From: Limnephilus marmoratus
Taxonomy: Eukaryota; Arthropoda; Insecta; Trichoptera; Limnephilidae
DNA: 64,000 nt
Assembly (NCBI GenBank): GCA_917880885.1
Contig: OU862933.1
Coordinates: forward strand, 5,875,452-5,939,451
Direction of reading: 5' to 3'
Shown: positions 53,839-64,000 of the stretch, piece by piece
How the letters are laid out: each line of letters begins with the position of its first letter
How positions within the stretch are numbered: the stretch's first letter is position 1
Made by a program: the position numbers and the translations under genes
The notes under the pieces: generated by a model
What the model was told of the DNA's origin: nothing
The model's database searches: none
The model's input: only the letters and a program-made list of their open reading frames with translations

Positions 53839-54536
53839 AGGGAATAACCAGACAAAACCGCAAATATGTCCTTTTTAAATAAAAATTTTGCCGTCATATT
53901 TTTCCACAAAAAAATATTAATTGATTTCGAAAGATTGTTCTTTTATCTGGTAAAGTTATGTTTTAAAATACGAGAAAATATGTTCATTTGTAGCATAATA
54001 AGGTTATACGAGTACCATAGGTCGTTCGCAGATTTGTCAAATTTTCAAACAAAATTTTGTATTATACAACACACATTTCAAAACATATAATCATGACAAA
54101 AAAAAAATAAATAAATTATCTGGGAAAGCTACGTTTCAGAATTTTAATTTTAGTTTAAATTAAATAATTTTAAAAAAGATCCGCGCACGTGTTTTGTGAT
54201 GAAAATACTTCAGTTTGTCTATTTATTTACGGTCTTACAAACTAATATATTTAAGATTTTGTTTACATTCTTATTTTGCTTAGACATTGTTGAAAAATTA
54301 TAATTTCTTATGATCAAAAAATATTTACAAAAATTACATAATTTTAATAGTTTTATCATCACGCCTTTCAGCATTTTTGAATGTAGGTAGGTGTAAATTA
54401 AAGCAAAATTTGAATGAAATAAAATCGCCGTTGAGTTATTATTTTAAAAAATTGGTACGTAGAATAATTAATCTTTCTCATTGGAACCGCGAAATATGAG
54501 TTCTCGGCGAAATATGAGTTCTCGGCCGCTGGCTGG
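53839..54536 (+). repeat. Long interspersed repeat B, copy 2
   Basis: Aligned with 45413-46105 over its length, ending CGCTGGCTGGTTAA at 54527-54540, where a TTAA-type element has inserted. Confidence 0.72.
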
Positions 54537-54540
54537 TTAA

Positions 54541-54966
54541 GGGCCTGCAACCCGGATTTGTACCGATTTATTACATATTTCCCTTAAACACGGTAAGTTT
54601 TAAAGCTCTTAAAAAATATATGTTATTCTTCAAGATAATACCTGGACTTTGCTCGCGCCGAAACGCAAATTATATAAAATTCCCTCGATAGAAAAAAATC
54701 GCAAAGTATGCTCCAAAAATTATTATTAACACGTTTGTTTCAATTATTTTACAAGTCATATGTATGAAAAAATTCACAGTGTTTCATTAAATGCTGTTTA
54801 AGATAATGCCTGCGAGATTTTTGCAAAATTTTAAACGAGTCGTGTTTTATTAAACATTTTCGCAATTTTCGCATCGATTTTGTCGCTGTAAATGTTAAGG
54901 CTCTCCTCTAACATTCGTAATTTCGTATCTCTCCATCTTCTTCTTTTCGGGCCCGGTTGCAGAGCC
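54541..54966 (+). mobile_element. TTAA-flanked (piggyBac-type) MITE
   Basis: TTAA at 54537-54540 and 54967-54970. The ends GGGCCTGCAACCCGG and CCCGGTTGCAGAGCC are inverted. The paralogous repeat B at about 46095 has TTAA once and no insert, which supports exact TTAA targeting. No transposase is seen. Confidence 0.78.
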
Positions 54967-54970
54967 TTAA

Positions 54971-56062
54971 TGGCCCTTAAACAAAATGTTGATGTTTTCC
55001 GGGCCACTGTAGGATATTTAAAAATGTTTTACTAATGCACCCTACTATTATTATTGTATAGTATGTTTAATATGTAAAACACATTTAAATAATATTTTAT
55101 TTATGGTGATCATCTGATTATATCGATGTCTGACTGATCAACTGGACGACCGAAGTTGTTATTAAAACTTGAGGAAAACTATTAAGAGTGTTAGTGGTAT
55201 TTTAGATGATTCTAACAAATTACGCGTTAATGCTGACAAAAATGTGGAAATATCAAAGAAACATCTCAACATTCGTTCCGCACCTGTCGGTCCGCATTAT
55301 GAATATGCATACATCAATAAATAATATGTGTAACTGATTATATAACACTCAGGTAGACTCTTAAGTTATACTATCTCTCTACTTATCTGGCCGGCAAAGA
55401 TAAATACTCAAGTCAGTCAGTCTTGTCACTTTGTGTGTGAGATTTCGCAAGGCTTATCAGTCCTAGTTGACAGAGTTTTATTCCTCTTGCAGTTATATTA
55501 GTAATTTTCTTTCAAGACTTTCAGCTAGATTCAGTTTATATCTAAACAACAATGGTCGTGGCGTCGGTTCGGTGAAACGCGCGGCTACGACCTCGCGAAG
55601 TTTTATAGTTCTTGACTTGACTTTTGTTTCAAAACAACAAAAACAAACTCGTGTTTGAAAAGTGCGTGACATTAGTTTTTTCGTGATGGCAACACTGATT
55701 TAAACGTACCTACTTATCAACACATTAACCTTCTATGTTTGAATACCTACATTGTTTTATGGCCATAAATAGAAGAGCGAGGTATTCGAATTTGCGCGGT
55801 AATGGGTTCGAAACAATTAGGGTTATCTAATGGGTTATCAATTATTTTTTATTGTGTCGGTGTAAAAAGAGTTAAATTAATAATAAATATCGTTAAATAA
55901 ATTGTTTACACAGCTCGACACATGTTTTAATTAAATACTTTTTCAATTATGTTGGAAAGTACCTACCTTTTTTTTCTAATGCGCTTCTTTCATACGTTTC
56001 TGTCACATGATATTGATACTTAAACTATAATTACTATTTTAAAGTGATTTACTTTTGGGTAC
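54971..56062. other. No recognisable gene
   Basis: Includes a moderately GC-rich patch near 55540-55600, but frames there stop quickly. No domain or repeat recognised. Confidence 0.4.
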
Positions 56063-56250
56063 TACTGCTGTGTTGCGCTACCTCCTTTATCCAACGTTTG
56101 ATACAGCGTTACAGAGTTCATCATCAGTACAAATGTGTCAAGGACAAGGATGTGTCAAGGACACTTCTGCCCTGATGATGGACACTGTAATGCTGACCGA
56201 AATGTTGGCTGAAGAAGTAGGTAGTGCAACACGACATAATAACTCAAAAA
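56063..56250. mobile_element. Foldback element with CTGATGA...GAAA core, copy 2
   Basis: Arms GTTGCGCTACCTCCTTTATC and the inverse (GAAGTAGGTAGTGCAAC). The right arm has CCCTGATGATGGACACTG and GACCGAAATGTTGGC. A GTGTCAAGGACA duplication lies in the loop. Confidence 0.75.
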
Positions 56251-56743
56251 TATTTTGTGTTTTAATTTTCAACCAAATAAGTTTATTTATTAAAAAATTA
56301 ATGCAAAAGACAATTATATATATCGCCATTTTTGTGAATATCACTTTAAGAGCGCCTTTAACACAAATAAAGTCTTACGATTTACCTACATAATGCTAGT
56401 TCTGAAGTAACGTAAAAGTGTCGTAAAAGTGTCGTATTGTCGGATAAAATATACCTAAATCATAAATAAAATAGTAATTTAAGTGAGAATGTTAGAAGAA
56501 TCATCAATTTGCATTTTCAAAATAATGCAAAAGATAAAATATTGTCGATTTAAAACATTAACGCTTAACAGCAAAAGTAAATAAGAAATCTATTAATAAA
56601 TATATATATAAAATCTATCGTAGTAATAAAACATTTTATTTGCATTGTGTATTTCAAATCAATATAATATGTTGTAAAATAAACAAACGGTGTTATTTAT
56701 CCGTTTTCGATTTACATTTATTTGCAAGATTCGCAACGTTCGT
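56251..56743. other. No recognisable gene
   Basis: AT-rich; nothing assigned. Confidence 0.45.
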
Positions 56744-56751
56744 ACCACGGA

Positions 56752-57469
56752 TAGGGATGCAACGATATATCGCAAAACCGATAAATATCGATATATCGAC
56801 CTCTAAAAATATCGATATTTATCGATATCGACGATACGCCGTTATCGATATATCAATATCGAAAAACTCAATATATCGTATCGAAATATCGAAAAACCCA
56901 CCCAAATTAAAATACCCTCGTAATCGGGTAAAATGCTATTATTATATCTTTCTGCTCTTCTAAACACTCTAAAAGTAAACATGGCAAGAGATGCAAGGGG
57001 TATATCCCAATATTTTTAAAGTGGCAATGAGCCATCTACCAATTGTTGCACCAAGTGTTGCTTCTAAACGTCTTTTTTCAAAGGCAGTAGCCACTATAAC
57101 TCAAAGCAGAAACCGGCTACAAGGAAGCAGACTGTCAAAGTTACAATTTTTAAGTTCGATAGCTGGTACGAAATAATGGATTTAATTTTTTTTTTAAATA
57201 AATTTATGAAAAAAAAAAACATTTCATGTACCTATCCAAATTTTTTTAATTATTCACATAGATAAGTATAAAAAATCACATAGGTACGTACATAATCGAT
57301 AAACGTTTGTTATATTCAAAATTATATATTGGATTTCAATAAGCTTTAAAAAAAGAAGAAATATCGATATATCGACCTACTAGACCGATATATCGGTATA
57401 TCAATATCGACTTAATTCGATGAATATCGATATCGATATATCGATATTTTTAAAAACCTTGCATCCCTA
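56752..57469 (+). mobile_element. hAT transposon with ATATCGAT subterminal arrays
   Basis: The ends TAGGGATGCAA and TTGCATCCCTA are inverted. ACCACGGA is present at 56744-56751 and 57470-57477, an exact 8-bp TSD. ATATCGAT/ATCGATAT-type palindromes crowd 56765-56890 and 57360-57450. The centre keeps a transposase remnant. Confidence 0.92.
56991..57176 (+). pseudogene. hAT transposase dimerisation-region remnant
   Basis: About 60 codons read YPNIFKVAMSHLPIVAPSVA, SKRLFSKAVATITQSRNRL and LSKLQFLSS, the C-terminal block of ZBED-type hAT transposases, and end at a stop. The BED finger and the catalytic core are deleted, so this is an internally deleted derivative. Confidence 0.85.
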
Positions 57470-57479
57470 ACCACGGATA

Positions 57480-58074
57480 GCTCCGTTCTAACTTTTCCTT
57501 CTTTCTCTTATGTGAAATAACAAAAAGAGTGAACACAACTGAGCTCTCCACGGCAAGACCCTTTGGTTGTACATATTATCAAAGCGATATATTAGAAGGC
57601 TCATACGGCAAGAAGTAATTTAAAATTTAGAATTGCATTGTCGGTGACCTTACAGCTCAGAATACAACAACACATTCTTTGAAAAGTCATCAAAAGAAAT
57701 AATATATATTAAAAATTAGTTAAATAGGTTACGTTAGGTTAGGTTACTGTCTATTTTTTAAATATTTTATTTAGCTTTTAATGACTTTTCAAACGGGTGT
57801 TGAGTTGACTTGATTCTGAATTGGCATTGAATCGAATTTTCCACTTTTGAATATGTTATTTTACTTAGATCATGCAATTATAGTTGAGTCGAAAAACGCA
57901 AACATAGGATTGTGTGTATTGGTGCATTTTTATATAATTCTGACAGTGATGTCCTTTCCAAGCGACACAGAGGAAAAGCATTTTATCTTGGTTAAGCTTA
58001 TTTACCGTTATTTGCGAGAAAGTGACAGATATTGAATAGGTAACTTTATCGAATTTGAATATGCGAATAGTTTC
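57480..58074. other. No recognisable gene
   Basis: AT-rich; short frames only. Confidence 0.45.
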
Positions 58075-58185
58075 AGGAGCGTGCGAAGAGGATAGACCGC
58101 CACACAATTATGCATCGGCACACACCCCTAGCTTCATTCACATTCATGTATTGTACCATACAAACTCTTCTGTTATTCTTCTTTT
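58075..58185 (-). mobile_element. LINE 3' end scrap
   Basis: AGGATAGACCGCCACACAATT and CACACACCCCTAGCTTCATTC align with 27000-27100. It abuts the retroposon at 58190 in the same arrangement as 26985-27295. Confidence 0.55.
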
Positions 58186-58189
58186 TTTT

Positions 58190-58440
58190 ACATGAGCTCC
58201 ACACAGGAGGCCCTGAGGAAAATAATTTCCGTCAGGGCCTATGTCATCTTTGGGGATACTGTGTGGAGGGTTTTTTAAGGAAAGGAAGGAGAGGAGAGTT
58301 CTGGGAAGGAAAAGGGTTTAAGGGGTGGGTAGGAATCTGGGGTTCAGTGTGTCCTAGTCATCCGCCTCCAAGACCTAGACAAACCTCACCCCATGAACCC
58401 GAGCACCCCTGCTAAATCACCAATCGTAGCGAACCACTTT
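58190..58440 (-). mobile_element. Non-autonomous retroposon sharing the LINE tail, copy 3
   Basis: Stem-loop AGGCCCTGAGG...GTCAGGGCCT, GGTAGGAATCTGGGG, CACCCCATGAACCC and GTAGCGAACCACTT. An internal deletion makes it shorter than 32937-33345. Confidence 0.75.
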
Positions 58441-59060
58441 AGTTTCTCCCTACGTGTCCTTTCCTATTCGTCCCGTTCCTTTTCCGTCTCCCTTCCTCTC
58501 CCGCGTCCCCTTCCCCTCACGCAAACCATCGCGAGCATGCCCAAATTAAATCACCAAAGTTTCATCGCAATCAGATGAACGGTTTAGCAAAGCATAATTT
58601 CATAACGCCAGAGCTCATCATTATACATAGAAACCATTGCGGGTATACGCACATCAAATCCCCAAAGTTTCATCGCGATCGGATGAATGGTTTTAGTAAC
58701 GCATAATTTCATGACGACAGAGCTCACCATTATACATAGAAACCATCGCGGGTATGCGCACATTAAATCCCCAAAGTAACATCGCGATCGGATGAATGGT
58801 TTTAGCAACGCATAATTTCATGACGCCAGAGCTCACCATTATACATAGAAACCATCGCGGGTATGCGCCCATCAAATCCCCAAAGTTTCATCGCGATCGG
58901 ATGAATGGTTTAGAAACCCATAATTTCATAACGCCAGAGCTCACCATTATACATAGAAACCATCGCGGGTATACGCACATCAAATCTCCAAAGTTTCATC
59001 GCAATCGGATGAATGGTTTAGTAACGCATAAGGAACAAACATACAAAGACATACAAGCGC
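58441..59060. repeat. 108-bp minisatellite in a Lep1-like setting
   Basis: About 4.5 units of 108-109 bp (GCATAATTTCAT at 58592, 58701, 58810, 58918 and partly 59026). A C-rich left flank and an AACATACAAAGACATACAAG right flank resemble Lep1-type Helitrons. Because the period is a multiple of three, both strands show 36-residue repeating frames that are probably not genes. Confidence 0.88.
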
Positions 59061-59624
59061 AAGCAAGCAAATATACATTGATTTTTATATGTATACATGC
59101 ATGGATTATTAAAATAATACATTTGGGGGGCCAACTATCGGGGGATCGGCTGTCGGGTCAGCGTGTTAAACATGCTGTATACAAGTGATGTATAAGTGTC
59201 AGTGTCCTATTTTCGACTAGGTAAACTTTTGTCGCTATACCCATAATATTATTTGCATTGAAAACGCATGACCTTAAAATCACGTGAATATAACGATGCT
59301 AGTACCTACGTACATAATAATGTCGGCGTAGGTACTATCTTCAGGTTATGCCCTTTAAGTTTAATTTTAGTTGAATATTATTCATTATTAATAAGACTAA
59401 ACATTTCCTTGATATATGACCGCAAAAGAGCATGCCAGTCAACCATGATGATTACAACGTTTACTAATCTATTTATTTAACTTTCTTAGAAAATACAAAA
59501 GTTTAACTATGCGGGTTTGGACAAAAGAAGTCATGTGAACAAATATTCCCGCTTGACATTCGTTTCAAATAGATTCGCTGTTTTTGAAGGTATCCCAAAA
59601 TAAAATAATAATTTTGAAACTGTT
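59061..59624. other. No recognisable gene
   Basis: AT-rich; nothing assigned. Confidence 0.45.
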
Positions 59625-59975
59625 TCTGACGGCCTCCGAGGTTGAGGGACAAGGCTCTCGATTAGCAATCGAGATGACGCTGTTTCAAATTCCACGCAAA
59701 TACATTTTTATTTGATTGCTTTGTGTTATTTCACAATTTTATTCATTTAAAACAATATATAGTATATATGTGCCACGTTCCAGAGTGGAATATACTCAGT
59801 ATCGCCCTGGTGTAAGACTACTATTCAGAATTGAAACTTTGCTTGAAACGTATTTCTTCCCCTTCCCACCACTTTCAGCCTCACAACATACCCCAATTAT
59901 GGATGCCATAGTCTCACTGGCTCTAGACGGGAGCAGTTGGGACTCTTGTGAGGTACCTACTCACGCAAAAAAGGT
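59625..59975 (+). mobile_element. tRNA-derived SINE, most complete copy
   Basis: The head 59630-59695 has a hairpin CTCGATTAGCAATCGAG like an anticodon arm and a weak box B (GTTTCAAATTCC). AAATACATTTTTATTTGATT links to the body: CACGTTCCAGAGTGG, ATCGCCCTGGTGTAAGAC, CAGCCTCACAACATACC and GGGAGCAGTTGGGACTC, with a short A-run tail. Confidence 0.75.
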
Positions 59976-61359
59976 GAAAAACTCTTTGTAATAAGTCAAT
60001 TCACCCTAAAAAGAGTGCTTAGTGATTTCAAATTTTAATATTATCTACAAATATAAACATGCAGTAAAATATTCAAAATTTTGGTTTCAAACATAGACAA
60101 ATTTTTTTAATTTGTTCCCCGATATTTTTTTGTACACCTTTTTTGCCACTTTTTACGAAACTAAAAACACATCTAGTTTGACAAAAGTTAGTCAAAATAT
60201 TATTGTCACTTAATTTTTTTTCTTCTTTTTTAAATTAATTATTTTAAAAGTTGCCAACATTGACCGGGTAATGATATATAACTGTTTTCGGTATTCTGAT
60301 TTTTATATAATTAAGTATTTCAAACTATACCGAAGTGTCAGTTGTAAACTTTTAAATTCAAATAGAAAGCATTGTGTTCTCTCTTTCTAAATGTGTGTAT
60401 GTTTGGCCATAATATAGAAGCAGATTAGTAACAGATTTAGCACTAAGTGACCCGAGTGGTTTAAAAGTACTAGTATTTGCTTTAGACTTGAAAATTTCTC
60501 AGACCGGAACGCAAACACAATTAAATATCCTTTAAATATTTATTAAATAACACAAACAATAACTAAGTATCCCTAAATACCAACAGCCTTAATAATAAAA
60601 AAAAACACTTCCCAACCGTTGAGTTTTAGCTACACATTGATAAAGACTGTATAATTTCAGTTTCGAATTGTTACTAATAAAAAATGCTTTTAACTAGCTG
60701 GCAACGTTGCATTTTGGCAGACATGTAAGGTTAGCGTTTTAAAAAAGTTATTTCTGATATATTATTTTTTAATGAACTGTTACCGCGTTTATTTATCAAT
60801 AATTCCATGGAAATTATGATTTTAATAACATAAATGCCTAACACATGCGTAGGTAAATATAAACTCAAGAAATCAACATTTATTTTGCGCAAAAAATTCA
60901 AAATGTCGATATTTTTTGGTTATTCTGGGAATAATTATTATTTTTTTTATTGTAAAAGCAAGATAAGAAGTAAAGTGACTGTTTTTTTGCAGATTCCCTA
61001 AATAAGAGATACGTGATTTCTAAATTTCGTATTATCTACAATTTTTTGACGTTTGGAGAAAAAATATAGTTGCTTTTTTATTAAATTTATTCCACGTTTG
61101 AAAATAAAATAGTCTAATTTATAAATATTAAAGTTTATTTTAAATACAAAAATCAAAAATGTAATTTTACCTAATAAAATAGTATTTTGTTTTTACGACA
61201 TCTTCAAAAAGAAGAAATACCTATACCACACATTTTAAAATACCTTGAAAATATTCTGAGATTTAAAGTTTTTACAACAGGTAAAAACCCTCTCTGGCTA
61301 AATAAACAACGTATATCTTTCTTTTAACTATTTCATGACTGTTAAATAATGTCAGTTTA
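59976..61359. other. No recognisable gene
   Basis: Very AT-rich; no frame over about 60 codons and no repeat recognised. Confidence 0.5.
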
Positions 61360-61361
61360 TA

Positions 61362-61707
61362 CAGGGTGTTAGGGGACGTACATGACTTACTTTAACCAGT
61401 GATTCCTGACACTATTTGGAGTAAAAAATGTTAAGTAATGAAATTTTGGTCTCCGGTGACTTTTTTTGATGACTTTTTTTTTCAAATTTTTTGTCATCAC
61501 TGGTCACTCAGCCGAGTAACAAACCAACCCCTCACCCCGCCTCCAACTGTCTAACACCTATCATTATTTATGTTTTTGTAGAAAAAATAAATTTAAAAAA
61601 AACATTAAAAATTTCACCGGAGACCAAAATTTCATTTACATTTTTTACTCCAAATAATGTCAGGAATCACTGGTTAAAGTAAGTCAAGTACGTCCCTTAA
61701 CACCCTG
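61362..61707. mobile_element. CAGGGTGT foldback MITE, complete copy
   Basis: CAGGGTGTTAGGGGACGTAC...CCAGTGATTCCTGACA and its inverse at the right, arms of about 100 bp, flanked by TA (TATA). This is the reference copy for 11859-14136 and 49867-50153. Confidence 0.88.
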
Positions 61708-61709
61708 TA

Positions 61710-62368
61710 TATTACGTTTGTATTAGAAAAATTTTCAAGTACACGGTTGTTCATCAATTGTACGAAATTTACACCACGTTTATTAGTAAGGATGCAAATG
61801 TTTTAATGCCTCGTGTAAATTAATAAAATAAAAATTCTATGTTTAAATCTGTATTTTTAACACCATGTACATGGCACCCTGGCAGTACCTGTTATTCATA
61901 TTGTATTAGGCGCTGAAGACACGTATATTGTGTATTGCGTACCCGTGTGCCTGAAGTAGGCATTTTTTCGACTCAAAAGGTCTAATATCTGATATTGCTG
62001 ACATAAGTTTTCTTTAAACTAGTGCGGCCTGTAATGAGAGATTTTTACGCGTTTGATGAATGACACATATTGACATTATATTATGCAGAGAATTTATCAA
62101 AAATAATATTTCATATCATTTTATGGGGCTAATAAAACACAAATCTGCGTCACAACTACTGAATCTAGTAATAAAATGTTCTGCCTGATATACCTATTTG
62201 TAAGTCTTTGAACACTAGCGCCGTTTTCCGGAGTGGTGATAATATGAAAAAAAAATTCGTGATATTTATTTCAATTGATATTTATAAGGTTTTACCCGAT
62301 TAAATTAATGGGTGTTATTTTTATTGTTTCATCTATGTGTTGCTCACGACCTGTGATAACGTGCTTAA
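61710..62368. other. No recognisable gene
   Basis: AT-rich; nothing assigned. Confidence 0.45.
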
Positions 62369-62525
62369 TGAGTGGTGGATACTCTCAGTATCGCCCTGGT
62401 GAGAGAAAACGTTGTTGCTTGAAATGGCTTTGTTGACCAGATTTGAATAGACAGACATTTCCCAACCTTCCCTTTCTATTCTCCAAACCCTTCAGCCTTA
62501 CAATATATCCTAACGGAGTATGCCA
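62369..62525 (+). mobile_element. SINE body fragment
   Basis: GTGGTGGATACTCTCAGTATC, GCCCTGGTGAGA and TTCAGCCTTACAATATATCC, a diverged, internally shortened copy of 33517-33789. Confidence 0.68.
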
Positions 62526-62689
62526 ACACATAAAAAAGAAACAACGTTACCAATAATCGATAATTAATGTTTTCGCGTATTTTTCAATCTGCCTTCTATT
62601 TAAATATTTTCTATAAAGTCATTGACTGTTTTCATGACTACGAATTAACTTGTGACAAGTTGTGTGAATTTTTCATTTTCCATGTTGAT

Positions 62690-64000
62690 TTCCTTTAACC
62701 CCTCAGGCTAATCTGTTCGCTTTTCGGAACTACTCATATAGGTTAGAAATATGATCTAAACGGTGTCAGAAAGAAAAAAACCAAGTTTCATATCAAAATC
62801 TAAAAGTTAAAAACAAAATAATAAAAATGTACACCTTTATATACCAAAGTTTCCGACCACAATTTGAAAAAAATCTATGGAAGTTTGAGAATTTTTTATA
62901 AATTATTTTTTACATGAAACGACAAAAAAGTGAGTTAACGGTAACTTTTATTTTATTTTTATTTATTTATTAATCTTAAGTTAGCTCACATCTTTGTATG
63001 TGCTAATATTTTATAAAGATATAAACATTTACATTGGTTGGCAAACATAATCATTCTTTAAATATTACACATTAATAAAGACATTAATAATTGAGGTAGA
63101 AATACTTTCGTAATTCTATTTTAAACTTATTTATATTTTCTATGTCAGTAATTTCATTCGGGATGTTGTTATACAGTTGGACGGCCTGGTACATCAGAGA
63201 TTTCTGGATGCTTGATTTTTTTCTTGTCGGCAGTCTAATTTGCTTTGAATTTCTTGTCCCGTGTCCGTGTGTTTTGTTATTATAATGTATTTTTCTTTTT
63301 AGTTCCTTAGACATCATCCCCATGTTAATTTTATGTCAAAAAAATAAGTACATTCAAATACACAGTTTGCTTCACCGTCAACATATTAAGCTCTTTTAGC
63401 ATGTCTCGTATTCGTGTGTATATGTTGCGCTTAAGTATTATTCGCATTGCTTTATTTTGCAGTATTTGCATTTTTTTCATTTTCTCTTCATTGCAGAGAA
63501 AAAGAATACTTGAACAGTAATTAAAGTGTGGTGATATAATTGTATTATATATTATCTGGCATGTTTCTTTATTTACTTGGTTTCTGATTCTACCAAGAAA
63601 TGATATTTTTTTGAAATTTTTTTAATTGTGTAATCTGAATTTTTTGAGAAGTTCAATTTTGAGTCTATGATGACACCAAGATATTTAATTTCTTCCACTT
63701 TTTTTATGATTTCTCCCTTTATAGAAACCTTTGGTTCATCATGCGTATTTGTTCTACCTATATGCATCTATTTTGTCTTATTATTTACATTTAGTTTCAA
63801 TTTATTTAATTTGAGCCATTTTGACAAAGTTTCTAAGTCACTATTTATAATACATTTACCTAATAAAGTATGTACGTATTTTAATTTTTATTCGTTATCA
63901 GTAATTTTGGTTAAAAAAAAAACGAAACTTGAGCCATTTTTTAAATGTGTATTTTTATTTCGAATTATAAAACCTAAAAGCGTATTTCATCACCTTTTAA
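62690..64000 (+). repeat. Interspersed repeat, copy 2, split by a LINE
   Basis: 62690-62950 and 63846-64000 match 14834-15325 in order and are divided by the LINE. The copy continues past the window edge. Confidence 0.72.
62955..63845 (-). mobile_element. Jockey/CR1-like LINE 3' portion
   Basis: The minus strand from 63767 reads VSIKGEIIKKVEEIKYLGVI (RT thumb region). It continues in other frames through MQILQNKAMRIILKRNIYTR, and ends at 63084 with SSIQKSLMYQAVQLYNNIP and NKFKIELRKYF. At least two frameshifts break it. The tail is a run of AAATAA-type units (62950-62975). The RT catalytic core is missing. Confidence 0.78.

Noticed and set aside
55467..55658. 63-codon frame in a GC-richer patch as a host exon
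   Set aside because: No clear donor or recognisable motif; the most upstream ATG has a weak context.
56063..56250. Functional hammerhead ribozyme
   Set aside because: CTGATGA and GAAA are present, but the sequences that should form stem I do not pair in either complete copy, position 10.1 is unpaired, and the whole unit folds better as a simple inverted repeat. Kept only as a low-confidence finding.

Overview
This is a gene-poor, AT-rich stretch of an insect nuclear genome, most likely from a moth or butterfly (Lepidoptera). The evidence is the many TACCTA/GTAGGTA strings, a Lep1-type Helitron at 23677-23928, and LINE and SINE tails of the kind common in that order. No rRNA, intact tRNA, operon or CRISPR locus is present. 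Almost all open frames are transposable-element (TE) pieces or shadows of repeats.

Layout. 1-5 kb: an LTR retrotransposon (760-4715, minus strand) whose single open frame keeps gag, protease and the integrase core but has lost most of reverse transcriptase, RNase H and the integrase zinc finger. 5-11 kb: a hAT MITE, a 632-bp-type mobile element with 8-bp target duplications, a Tc1/mariner-type MITE, and LINE 3' ends. 11.9-14.1 kb: nested foldback elements around a 42-bp minisatellite. 17-24 kb: several MITEs, a tRNA-derived SINE, a Helitron and one candidate host first exon (20849-20910). 25-31 kb: LINE 3' ends and two elements with striking palindromic subterminal arrays. 32.5-35.6 kb: LINE and SINE tails, a 56-bp minisatellite and a foldback element. 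38-41 kb: three TIR-bounded elements, including the second copy of the 632-bp element. 41949-42247: the best host coding exon. 42.5-50 kb: a nested RTE-like LINE with its target duplication, a TTAA-type element and an RNase H-bearing LINE. 50904-53744: a hAT element with transposase remnants and nested insertions. 54-57.5 kb: a TTAA-type MITE beside its paralogous empty site, and a second transposase-bearing hAT element. 58-64 kb: SINE, LINE and MITE copies.

Reading of the whole. The two plus-strand candidate first exons (20849-20910 and 41949-42247) end at strong GT donors in the same phase, so they could be alternative starts of one long gene whose shared exons lie beyond 64 kb. If so, everything after 42 kb is intron. 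The rest is a record of successive transposition in which target duplications can often be read exactly. The observations most worth following are the RT-less yet open retroelement, the 632-bp element with a conserved short frame, the hAT-like elements that share ends but carry different palindromic subterminal motifs, and a non-autonomous retroposon family that shares a 3' stem-loop with an RT-encoding LINE.

All family names are pattern recognition by eye; no database search was possible.
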